A program made the position numbers and the translations under genes. Positions 26,307 through 33,213 of a stretch of 64,000 nucleotides of DNA are shown here, piece by piece; position 1 is the first letter of the stretch, and the number at the start of each line of letters is the position of its first letter. The stretch is from positions 1,885,001 to 1,949,000 of the forward strand of contig NZ_CP163421.1 in assembly GCF_041429775.1 (NCBI RefSeq), read 5' to 3'. The DNA comes from Glycocaulis abyssi. Lineage in GTDB: Bacteria > Pseudomonadota > Alphaproteobacteria > Caulobacterales > Maricaulaceae. The notes under the pieces were generated by a model. The model made no database searches. It was not told the origin of the DNA and saw only the letters and a program-made list of their open reading frames with translations.

Positions 26307-26663
26307 ATGAGCTATTACGTACAGGGCTTTGTGCTGGCGGTGCCCACCGCCAACAAGGACGCCTTCATCAAGCACGCCAGGGAAGGCGCCGAGGTGTTCA
26401 AGGAACACGGCGTTACCAAATACGTCGAGTGCTGGGGCGATGACGTGCCGGACGGAGAGGTGACCTCCTTCCCGATGGCGGTAAAAGCCAAACCCGACGA
26501 GACGGTGGTGTTCTCCTGGATGATCTGGCCGTCCAAAGCGGTTATGGAGGCGGCCATGCCCAAGATCATGGAAGACCCGCGCCTGCACCCGGACAATAAT
26601 CCCATGCCCTTTGACGGCAAGCGCCTGATCTATGCCGGGTTCGTACCCGTCGTGGACGAGTAA
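26307..26663 (+). CDS. DUF1428 (YbaA-like) family protein
   Basis: 118 residues. The start MSYYVQGFVLAVPTANKDAF and the middle VECWGDDVPDGEVTSFPMAV are family signatures, as is PMPFDGKRLIYAGF near the end. DUF1428 proteins are small cytosolic dimeric alpha-beta barrel-like folds with no known reaction. A GGGAGGACAGGA ribosome site lies just upstream. It sits between the VOC gene and the transferase in the TetR operon. Confidence 0.92.
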   Translation: MSYYVQGFVLAVPTANKDAFIKHAREGAEVFKEHGVTKYVECWGDDVPDGEVTSFPMAVKAKPDETVVFSWMIWPSKAVMEAAMPKIMEDPRLHPDNNPMPFDGKRLIYAGFVPVVDE

Positions 26664-26689
26664 CCCGGCAGAATCGACAGGAGGACGCG

Positions 26690-27338
26690 ATGACCGTCCA
26701 GATTTCGGCCTTCAGCTGGGTGCCGAAGGGTGCCAGGGGCCTCGTCAAGGATTTGCGTGTGCGCTGGGCGCTCGAAGAGAGCGGCATCGCCTATGAGGAG
26801 CATCTTACCCTTCCGCGCGGGGAGTGTCCGGATGAATACCGGCAATGGCAGCCCTTCGGACAGGTGCCCGCCTATCGTGACGACCGGGTGGAGATGTTCG
26901 AGTCCGGGGCCATCGTGCTGCACATAGCGCGCGATAACCCGGTGCTCTCACCGCCAGACCGGAACGGGCAGGCGCGCATGGAAAGCTGGGTGTTTGCCGC
27001 GCTCAGCACTATAGAGCCGCGCCTGCAGGGAATTTTCCTCATTGATGATGCGCTGGCCGCAACGCCAGAGGGCGCTGCGTTCAAGACCCGGATGAGCGAG
27101 CTGCTCGCCAACCGCCTCGGCGTGCTCAGCAACTGTCTGGGTGCGAACGAATACCTGCTGGGCCAAATTCACCGCTGCGGACATCATGATGGCAACCGTG
27201 CTGCGCGATGTGCGGGCACAAGGCCAGCTGGAGCCCTGGCCGGCACTGATGGCTTATGTGGAACGATGCGAAGCCCGTCCGGCATTTGCACGGGCGCTGG
27301 CCGCGCAGATGGCCAGCTTCGCTGACGACGCCGCCTGA
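26690..27338 (+). pseudogene. Glutathione S-transferase family gene interrupted by a frameshift
   Basis: Frame 2 encodes a GST N-terminal thioredoxin fold and most of the helical domain (MTVQISAFSWVPKGARG to GANEYLLG), then changes to nonsense near 27164. The family-typical continuation KFTAADIMMATVLRDVRAQG runs in the next frame to TGA 27338. One extra base at about 27160-27168 (GGCCAAATTC) explains it; removing it gives an intact protein of about 215 residues with the LLG-(x)FTAADI motif. Either a sequencing/assembly error or a genuine recent mutation. As read, the frame-2 product would end at 27325 with an unrelated tail. The gene is the fifth of the TetR operon and follows a GAGG ribosome site. 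Confidence 0.85.
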
Positions 27339-27365
27339 AACCACAACACAGCCATGGAGAAACCC

Positions 27366-28265
27366 ATGACCCGCATCAGCGCCTGTATCTGGGCCGACGG
27401 CTGGGCCGAAGAGGCCGCGCGTTTCTACGCTAGCCTGTTCCCGGACGCCTCAATCGGTGAAACAGCGTATTTCAGCAAGGAAGGTTTTGAGCATCACGGC
27501 CAGAGCGAGGGCAGCGTGATGGTCGTTGAGCTAACTCTTGGCGGGCAGGCCTTCACGCTTCTCAATGGCGGGGCAATGTTCACGCCCAACCCCGCCATGT
27601 CCTTCTTCGTCTTCATCAATGACAAAGCCGAAATCAACCGGCTCTGGACCGCACTCATTGATGGCGGCAAGGCACGCATGGAGCTGGGAAGCTACCCCTG
27701 GTGTGAGCATTATGGCTGGGTGGAAGACCGTTTCGGCGTCAGCTGGCAGTTGATGATGGCTGATCCGGGCGCGTTGGAGCAGGTGATCGTCCCCGCCCTG
27801 ATGTTCACGCAAGGCGCTGCCGGGAAGGCCGAGGAGGCCATGGCCCGCTACGGCGAGGTGCTGGGCGGATTCCGGCCGGTCGAGGTCAGTCACTACCCGC
27901 CGGGCACGGGCGCCAACGAAGGCCTGCTGATGCACGGCCAGTACAAAATCGCCGGTCAGGCCGTCATCGCGTTCGACTCGCCCATGGATCACGGTTTCGG
28001 CTTCACACCGGGGCAGTCGCTGCAGGTCTATCCCGCCGGTCAGGCCGAGACAGACCGCATCTGGGACGCGCTGACCCATGTGCCCGAAGCCGAGCAGTGC
28101 GGCTGGCTATGCGATGCCTACGGGCTGAGCTGGCAAGTCATCCCTGATGGCGCCACGGGCTATATCAACGGCCCCGATCCGGCTGGCCGCGCCCGCGCCC
28201 GCCAGGCCATGTTTGCCATGAAGAAGCTCGATATCGCTGCCCTGAAGGCGGCATATGAGGGGTAA
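27366..28265 (+). CDS. Tandem two-domain VOC protein (PF06983/PhnB type)
   Basis: 299 residues from ATG 27366, which has GGAG 6 bp upstream; ATG 27354 overlaps that site and is less likely. Two copies of the same fold are visible: SACIWADGWAEEAARFYASL to WVEDRFGVSWQLM, and VPALMFTQGAAGKAEEAMAR to CDAYGLSWQVIPD. Each ends in the W(C/V)xDxxGxSWQ motif of this VOC subfamily, annotated in databases as 3-demethylubiquinone methyltransferase-like without methyltransferase evidence. It closes the TetR operon. Function unknown. Confidence 0.9.
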   Translation: MTRISACIWADGWAEEAARFYASLFPDASIGETAYFSKEGFEHHGQSEGSVMVVELTLGGQAFTLLNGGAMFTPNPAMSFFVFINDKAEINRLWTALIDGGKARMELGSYPWCEHYGWVEDRFGVSWQLMMADPGALEQVIVPALMFTQGAAGKAEEAMARYGEVLGGFRPVEVSHYPPGTGANEGLLMHGQYKIAGQAVIAFDSPMDHGFGFTPGQSLQVYPAGQAETDRIWDALTHVPEAEQCGWLCDAYGLSWQVIPDGATGYINGPDPAGRARARQAMFAMKKLDIAALKAAYEG

Positions 28266-28270
28266 GGCCT

Positions 28271-28376
28271 GACCCTCGTCCTTCGAGACGGCCTTTCAGG
28301 CCCCTCAGGATGAGGGTCAGAGGCACTTGCCCTCATCCTGAGGGCGAGCGCAGCGAAGCGTCTCGAAGGACGAGGG
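28271..28376. repeat. Inverted pair of a Caulobacterales-type intergenic repeat
   Basis: Left arm 28271-28318 contains CCCTCGTCCTTCGAGACG and CCTCAGGATGAGGG. Right arm 28330-28376 carries the same modules reversed (CCCTCATCCTGAGG, then CGTCTCGAAGGACGAGGG). The two arms can fold into one long hairpin between the convergent VOC and ferritin-like genes and could stop transcription in both directions, although there is no T-run. This CTCGTCCTTCGAGACG/CTCATCCTGAGG module is widespread in alphaproteobacterial intergenic DNA. Confidence 0.85.
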
Positions 28377-28399
28377 CAAAGTGGTGCCGGGGTAGCCCC

Positions 28400-29485
28400 C
28401 TACTCCGCGAGCCCTGCCACCGCCTGTACATAGTCGCTGCGCGCCTTGCCCGCATCGATCTGGGCGGCGATGCGCTCATCCTCGTCCTGCAGGGTCTGGG
28501 GATCGAGCTCGGCATAGTGCAGCACGCCCATATCCTCGTAAGCCTTGCGGATGCGCGGCCCCCACAGGCCGATATCCTTCACGATAGGCACGATGCGCTG
28601 GAAGAGCATGGTGCGGTAGAGCTTCACGATGTCGGAGTTCTCCACATACTCCTTGCATTCCTTCGCCGGCAGGCCGAGCACATCATAAAGCTCGTGGCTC
28701 TGGGTCATGCGATCACGCATGAGATAGCACGCCTCGACCAGAAACTCTTCGCGCTCATCGCGCTCTTTCTGGGTGAGCTGGGGGTAGTAATCGCGCAAGG
28801 AGAGCCGGCCGAAGGCGACATGGCGAGCCTCATCCTCCATCACATAGGCGTTGACCATGCGCGCGAGCGGGTTCTGGGCGAGATCGCGGATCGTGCCGAA
28901 GGCGGCGAGCGCCAGCCCCTCGATCACCACCTGCATGGCCAGATAGGTCACATCCCAGCGGGAGTCTTTGAGCGCATCATTGACCAGTTCCTGCAAGGGA
29001 TCGGTCATCGGATAGGCGACACCGAACTTGCCCTGCAGCAGACGATACGCCTCCACATGGCGTGCCTCGTCCATCACCTGGGTCGCGGCATAGAATTTCG
29101 CATCAAGATCAGGAACGGAGGAAACAATCTTGGAAGCCGACAGAAGCGCGGCCTGCTCGCCCTGGAGGAACTGGGAGATATTCCACGCCTGCGCGTGGCG
29201 GCGCAGCTCGATACGCTCGCCTTTGGTCATCTTGTTCCAGACATCCGAGCCGTAGATGGCGACGGCCTCGTCGGGCATCTCCATCGGGTTTTCCGGATCC
29301 AGCTCCAGATCCCAGTCGATGCGGGCAAGCGCATCCCACTGCATGTCCTTGCCCTTCTGGTAGAGGTGCATGAGCGTGGTGCGGCCCTCATCGAACTTCC
29401 AGTCGAAGACGGCATCAAACTGCTGGGGCACATGCCAGTGATCGTCAATGCCGGGCATGGGGTAAAGGTCGCGCAGTGCGGTCAT
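28400..29485 (-). CDS. Ferritin-like diiron protein (R2/AurF-like oxygenase superfamily)
   Basis: 361 residues. A full carboxylate-bridged diiron ligand set can be placed: E110 (LQGEQAALL), E140-A-R-H143, E189 (VVIEGLAL) and E219-A-R-H222. The spacing E-x29-ExxH-x45-E-x29-ExxH is the ribonucleotide-reductase R2/ferritin-like pattern. The family includes N-oxygenases and hydrocarbon oxygenases. No signal peptide is seen. The upstream 170 bp holds two palindromes (29567 and 29626) resembling TetR operators, so expression is probably ligand-controlled. Neighbours (membrane hydroxylase, deacetylase) suggest lipid or hydrophobic substrate oxidation, by inference. Confidence 0.85.
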   Translation of the reverse strand: MTALRDLYPMPGIDDHWHVPQQFDAVFDWKFDEGRTTLMHLYQKGKDMQWDALARIDWDLELDPENPMEMPDEAVAIYGSDVWNKMTKGERIELRRHAQAWNISQFLQGEQAALLSASKIVSSVPDLDAKFYAATQVMDEARHVEAYRLLQGKFGVAYPMTDPLQELVNDALKDSRWDVTYLAMQVVIEGLALAAFGTIRDLAQNPLARMVNAYVMEDEARHVAFGRLSLRDYYPQLTQKERDEREEFLVEACYLMRDRMTQSHELYDVLGLPAKECKEYVENSDIVKLYRTMLFQRIVPIVKDIGLWGPRIRKAYEDMGVLHYAELDPQTLQDEDERIAAQIDAGKARSDYVQAVAGLAE

Positions 29486-29566
29486 CAGCAGGCTCTCCTC
29501 CGAAGCGGGAGCCGGTGCAGCGCGCTGGCCTCAAGCCGGGCGCTGCCCGGTCCTCGTCTATAGGGA

Positions 29567-29579
29567 TGAACGCCGTTCA
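29567..29579. promoter_or_regulatory. Candidate TetR-like operator TGAACG-C-CGTTCA
   Basis: Perfect 6+1+6 inverted repeat about 82 bp upstream of the ferritin-like gene start. The same 13-bp core occurs at 45782-45794. Symmetry and location fit a repressor site; the regulator is not identified in the window. Confidence 0.6.
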
Positions 29580-29625
29580 CCCGATGGACAGAGCATGACT
29601 CCGACTATGCCCACCTGTCTACCCC

Positions 29626-29641
29626 CTGACTGGTCAGTCAG
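29626..29641. promoter_or_regulatory. Candidate operator CTGACTG-GT-CAGTCAG
   Basis: 7-bp arms with a 2-bp spacer, about 140 bp upstream of the ferritin-like gene start and 15 bp past the stop of the membrane hydroxylase gene. The arm sequence differs from the 29567 site but shares the TGAn(C/T)G look of TetR-family operators. Confidence 0.55.
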
Positions 29642-29655
29642 TGAAAAATTCGTCC

Positions 29656-30618
29656 CTACTCGGCCGGTGCGGCCACCGGCTCGCGGAGCTGGTCCTTGCC
29701 GGGCGGGATGTCTGCTCCACCATCCAGGCGCGCCTGCTCTTCGGCCCAGCGTGCCTTGATGATCTTCGAGCTTTCCCGGCTGCCATCAGGCGACCAGCCC
29801 GGCGGGCCGAGCCAGTAGCCCAGCGCATCACGCAAGGATTTGGCCGAGGAGACATCCTTCACGATCCCCACCCATTCATGCAGGCAGATACGGATCGGGT
29901 TGTGGGTGCCGAGATTCTTCACAATGCCGTAGCGGCATTTCTCCTCGTCCAGCTCAGACTGGAAGGTGCCGAACATGCGGTCCCAGATGATGAACACGCC
30001 GGCGTAATTGCGGTCGAGATAAAGCGGGTTCGTCGCGTGATGGACACGGTGATGGGAGGGGGTGTTGAGCACGTATTCCAGCGGGGCGGGCAGGCGCTTG
30101 ACCGTCTCGGTATGGATCCAGAACTGATAGATCAGGTTCAGCGCCTTGCAAAAAGCGATCATGGCGATGGGAAAGCCCAGCAGCACCATCCAGGTGCCGA
30201 AGAACACAAAGCCCAGCGTGAGCGGTGACAGCCAGGGCTGGCGCAGCGCCGTTGAGAGATTGTAGTGCTGGCTGGAATGGTGGACGACATGGTCGGCCCA
30301 GAACCAGCGTATGGTGTGCGAGAAGCGGTGCCACCAGTAATAGCGGAAATCGTCGAGCATGAAGCAGGCGATCCACACCCACCAGGCCCAGCCCAGATCG
30401 AAGACCTTGAACTGTTCGACGAACACGAACCAGGCCAGCGCGATAAAGCCGAATGCGATGCCCGACACGGTATTGCCAAGCCCCATGGCCAGGCTGGCAG
30501 CCGTGTCCCTGGGCTCGAACTGCGCCCGGCCGGTCGCGCGCGCATAGATCATCTCGGCGATGATAAGCGCCACAAAGGCGGGGATGGCGATCATAATAGG
30601 ATCAGGAAGCTCGGACAT
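29656..30618 (-). CDS. Sterol desaturase / fatty acid hydroxylase family membrane protein
   Basis: 320 residues from ATG 30618 (MSELPDPIMIAIPAF). The start at 30627 adds three residues. It is an integral membrane protein with about four to five hydrophobic segments. The histidine boxes for the diiron site are WWHRFSH, VHHSSQHYN and PSHHRVHHA. The family hydroxylates or desaturates lipids, sterols, hopanoids or carotenoids using O2. The start overlaps the upstream small membrane gene by 17 bp, indicating coupling. The C-terminal 60 residues are polar and outside the family core. Substrate unknown. Confidence 0.92.
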   Translation of the reverse strand: MSELPDPIMIAIPAFVALIIAEMIYARATGRAQFEPRDTAASLAMGLGNTVSGIAFGFIALAWFVFVEQFKVFDLGWAWWVWIACFMLDDFRYYWWHRFSHTIRWFWADHVVHHSSQHYNLSTALRQPWLSPLTLGFVFFGTWMVLLGFPIAMIAFCKALNLIYQFWIHTETVKRLPAPLEYVLNTPSHHRVHHATNPLYLDRNYAGVFIIWDRMFGTFQSELDEEKCRYGIVKNLGTHNPIRICLHEWVGIVKDVSSAKSLRDALGYWLGPPGWSPDGSRESSKIIKARWAEEQARLDGGADIPPGKDQLREPVAAPAE

Positions 30619-31069
30619 GGCCCTCACCCGTGCTGGCGGCCGCGTCCTTCACGAAACGCCGCATGATTGTTTCCCACCCTTCAGCCGCGCTCTCATCAAG
30701 GTCGAGCGTGACGCGCGGCAGGGTGAAATCGTTGAAATGGATGTGGAAGCGCGGCCCATCGCCCTCAAGCCGGGCGATCTCGCCGGGGCGCAGGGCGCGC
30801 GTCACGCACCGGTCTCCGCGCGCCAGCACAAGGCCCAGCCGGGCCTCGTCCTGCTCCATCACAAGCGCCGCAAGCCCGTTACTGGCGATCACGCCGTCGC
30901 CGGAACGAAAGCCGATCACATCCTCTTCCAGACGCTGTGCAGGCAGGCTGACATCCTCAAAGCGGATATCGCTCCAGCCGCCAATGAAGCGGTTGAGAGC
31001 GATAAGGCCGCCCACCGCGAGCGCGGAGGCGGCAAGGACGATGAGAAGGGCCAGAGGGCTGTCATCCAT
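30602..31069 (-). CDS. Membrane-anchored hypothetical protein
   Basis: 155 residues from ATG 31069 (MDDSPLALLIVLAASALAVG). A frame start at 31105 would add residues unlike a signal. One N-terminal transmembrane segment is followed by a soluble domain of mixed beta strands (GVIASNGLAALVMEQDEARLG). No family recognised. It precedes and overlaps the membrane hydroxylase gene, so it may be an accessory of that enzyme. A palindrome at 31110-31125 lies directly upstream. Confidence 0.7.
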   Translation of the reverse strand: MDDSPLALLIVLAASALAVGGLIALNRFIGGWSDIRFEDVSLPAQRLEEDVIGFRSGDGVIASNGLAALVMEQDEARLGLVLARGDRCVTRALRPGEIARLEGDGPRFHIHFNDFTLPRVTLDLDESAAEGWETIMRRFVKDAAASTGEGHVRAS

Positions 31070-31109
31070 GAGGCAATACTTGCTGGCTTTGACCGTCAAA
31101 CGCAAGCCG

Positions 31110-31125
31110 CTGAGTGTTCACTCAG
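31110..31125. promoter_or_regulatory. Candidate operator CTGAGTG-TT-CACTCAG
   Basis: Perfect 7-bp arms with a 2-bp spacer, 40 bp upstream of the small membrane gene and overlapping the last bases of the PIG-L gene (stop at 31122). Placement fits a repressor site controlling the 31069-29656 gene pair separately from PIG-L. Confidence 0.6.
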
Positions 31126-31937
31126 TCAGCGGCATCGGCAAAAGCATAGTATTCCCGCGTCCATAGGGCGTACATCACGCGCGGGCCGATGCCGTAGGTC
31201 GCCTGCAGATATCGCGACTGGCTTTCATGGATGCGCCAGGCGCGCTGCTTGTCGCGCGCAGGCGATGGCACGGCAAAGTCGGGATCGGGCTGGATATCGG
31301 CGATCAGCTGGCCGCGTTCGCCACCAAAGCGGCGAAGACCGGGGCGCGGGGCGAGCACGTAGACAAGGCGCGGCGCATCATCACCCAAGGCCAGCACCGC
31401 CTGCCGGGCGGCCTCGCCAATGGCCATATGATCCGGGTGCAGCGAGATCGCGCTTTCGGGGTGGAAGCTGATGACGGTCGAGGGCCGGGTGCGTTCGATC
31501 TCCGCGCTGACCCGCTCCACCAGCTGGTCGAAGGGCCGTGCGCGCAGCTGGCCATCGCCCAGATCAAGGACGGTGTGGGAGGCAACGCCCAGCGCAAAGC
31601 CGTGGCGGCGCGCTTCGGCCTCGCGCACGACGCCCAGATGCGGCTGGTCCACCACGGGCGGGTATTGCGTGCCGGCCTCGCCGCGCGTGGCGGTGAAGAG
31701 ATGTACGGGAACACCTTCAGCCACGCCGCGCGCCATCAGCGCATTGGCCGTGATCTCGTCATCGGGGTGGGCAAACACGAAGAGCAGCCCCGCCTCGCCC
31801 AGCTCTGCGCGCAGATCGGCAAGACGCGCCACGCCGGGCTCCGCAAAAAGCGAGCGGGCGATCATCAGCGCTGCGAAGGCGGCGACCAGCAGAACGCCAA
31901 AAGCGACACCCGCCCCGATGAGAATGATACGCGCCAT
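31122..31937 (-). CDS. PIG-L family deacetylase, membrane-anchored
   Basis: 271 residues. An N-terminal transmembrane anchor (IILIGAGVAFGVLLVAAFAA) precedes the catalytic domain. The zinc motif is FVFAHPDDEITAN, and the second ligand region is ISLHPDHMAIGEAA. LmbE/PIG-L enzymes deacetylate N-acetylglucosamine-type groups on lipids, thiols or antibiotics. The overlap of its stop with the palindrome at 31110 separates it from the next operon. The true substrate is not evident. Confidence 0.92.
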   Translation of the reverse strand: MARIILIGAGVAFGVLLVAAFAALMIARSLFAEPGVARLADLRAELGEAGLLFVFAHPDDEITANALMARGVAEGVPVHLFTATRGEAGTQYPPVVDQPHLGVVREAEARRHGFALGVASHTVLDLGDGQLRARPFDQLVERVSAEIERTRPSTVISFHPESAISLHPDHMAIGEAARQAVLALGDDAPRLVYVLAPRPGLRRFGGERGQLIADIQPDPDFAVPSPARDKQRAWRIHESQSRYLQATYGIGPRVMYALWTREYYAFADAAD

Positions 31938-32024
31938 AAGCTAGCCCTCGTCCCGCCCCGCCTGTCACCTGACTGACACGCCCTGATGCCATATCATACC
32001 CGATCAGAATTGCGGGGAGGATAG

Positions 32025-32915
32025 ATGATGCGCGGTGTGCTGATTGTACTGGCGGTTTTGGCAGCAGCCTACGGGGCAGCTCTTGTCTGGCCCGGCCCGG
32101 AGCCCGTCTCCCACCCCTGGCTGGACGGGCGGACGGCGGAGCGGGCCGAACGCATCGCCCATGGCGGCGGGCTTGGCCGCGCGCCCGCCAACACGATTGC
32201 CGCGCTGGAACAGGCGGTTGCCGACGGCGCGGACGTGCTGGAGGTGGACCTGCAGATGACCGCCGACGGCTATCTGGTTCTGCTGCACGACGACAGTGTG
32301 GACCGCACCACCAATGGCACAGGCCGGATCGATGCCTTGCGGCTCAATGATGTGACCGCGCTGGACGCCGCCTTCGGCTATGAGGGCGAACCGGCAGACA
32401 GGTTTGCCGGTCAGGGCATCACGATCCCGTTCGTGTATCATGCTTTCGCCGCCTTCCCCGACATGCGCTGGATCGTGGAGATCAAACCGCAGACCGAAGA
32501 CGCGGCCATGGCCACCTGCATGGCCATAACCGAGACGGATATGGGCCATCCAGGGTTTGCGAACCGGGTACTGGTCGGGTCGTTCCATGATGATGTCCTG
32601 CACCATTTCCGCGAAGTCTGCCCCGGTATCGCCACCGGCATGGCCAGCAATGAGGCGCTGAGCTTCTACGTGATGGCCCGGCTGGGGCTGGCGAAATTTC
32701 ACCCCACACGCGCGGTCGCGGCCCAGCTTCCGCCACGCGCCTCCGGGCTGGATGTGATCCATCCGCGCCTTGTCGATGCCGCCCATGCGCGCGGGCTCGC
32801 CGTGCAGGTCTGGACGATCAATGATCCGGACGAGATGGAGGCGCTGATCGCGCGCGGCGTTGACGGCATCATCACCGACCGGATCGATGTGATGGCAGAT
32901 CTGCAGGGGGAGTGA
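32025..32915 (+). CDS. Glycerophosphodiester phosphodiesterase family protein, membrane or periplasmic
   Basis: 296 residues. An N-terminal hydrophobic stretch (MMRGVLIVLAVLAAAYGAAL) suggests export or anchoring. The catalytic TIM-barrel motifs are RIAHGGGLGRAPANT (His and Asn), DVLEVDLQMTADG (metal-binding Glu/Asp), VLLHDDSVDRTT (second His) and MRWIVEIKP. The family cleaves deacylated phospholipid headgroups to glycerol-3-phosphate and alcohol. It diverges from the PIG-L gene. No partner genes are seen. Confidence 0.93.
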   Translation: MMRGVLIVLAVLAAAYGAALVWPGPEPVSHPWLDGRTAERAERIAHGGGLGRAPANTIAALEQAVADGADVLEVDLQMTADGYLVLLHDDSVDRTTNGTGRIDALRLNDVTALDAAFGYEGEPADRFAGQGITIPFVYHAFAAFPDMRWIVEIKPQTEDAAMATCMAITETDMGHPGFANRVLVGSFHDDVLHHFREVCPGIATGMASNEALSFYVMARLGLAKFHPTRAVAAQLPPRASGLDVIHPRLVDAAHARGLAVQVWTINDPDEMEALIARGVDGIITDRIDVMADLQGE

Positions 32916-32936
32916 ATTTTCTCCTGACACCTGAAA

Positions 32937-33067
32937 CCCCGGGCGAGCGTTAGCGAGGCCCGGGGCCTGGGGCCTCTATAAGACTTATCCTGCACTAGGT
33001 CCCGGATGGCCCTGAAGGGCCTCCGGGAGTTCAAAGCTTGAGGCTTGCGGACGGCGAAACGCCGTCC
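32937..33067. repeat. Intergenic palindromic repeat cluster
   Basis: Between the phosphodiesterase and the TonB receptor lie CCCCGGGC/GCCCGGGG (32937-32965, loop GAGCGTTAGCGAG) and GGACGGCG-AAA-CGCCGTCC (33049-33067). Just after it, GCGCGAACGCGCGCCCGC (33073-33090) is shared with 47068-47085. The whole stretch looks like a mosaic of REP-type elements. No open frame is supported here. Confidence 0.7.
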
Positions 33068-33150
33068 GAAAAGCGCGAACGCGCGCCCGCAGCGATAGCG
33101 AGGTTTGGCGAGCGGCAGGCGAGGACCGGCCCCACGGATGTGAGGCAGGA

Positions 33151-33185
33151 CAAAGAAAAGAGGCCGGGAGGTCTCCCTCCCGGCC
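33151..33185 (-). terminator. Rho-independent terminator of the TonB receptor gene
   Basis: On the minus strand, a perfect 10-bp stem (GGCCGGGAGG/CCTCCCGGCC, 33162-33185) with a GAGA loop is followed by TCTTTTCTTTG. It begins 28 bp after the receptor stop at 33214. Confidence 0.9.
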
Positions 33186-33213
33186 CCTGCCGATCCCCCG
33201 AAGGAGACCCGTT

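Noticed and set aside
28310-29563. 417-codon plus-strand frame across the repeat and the ferritin-like gene
   Set aside because: Antisense to a gene with a complete diiron ligand set.
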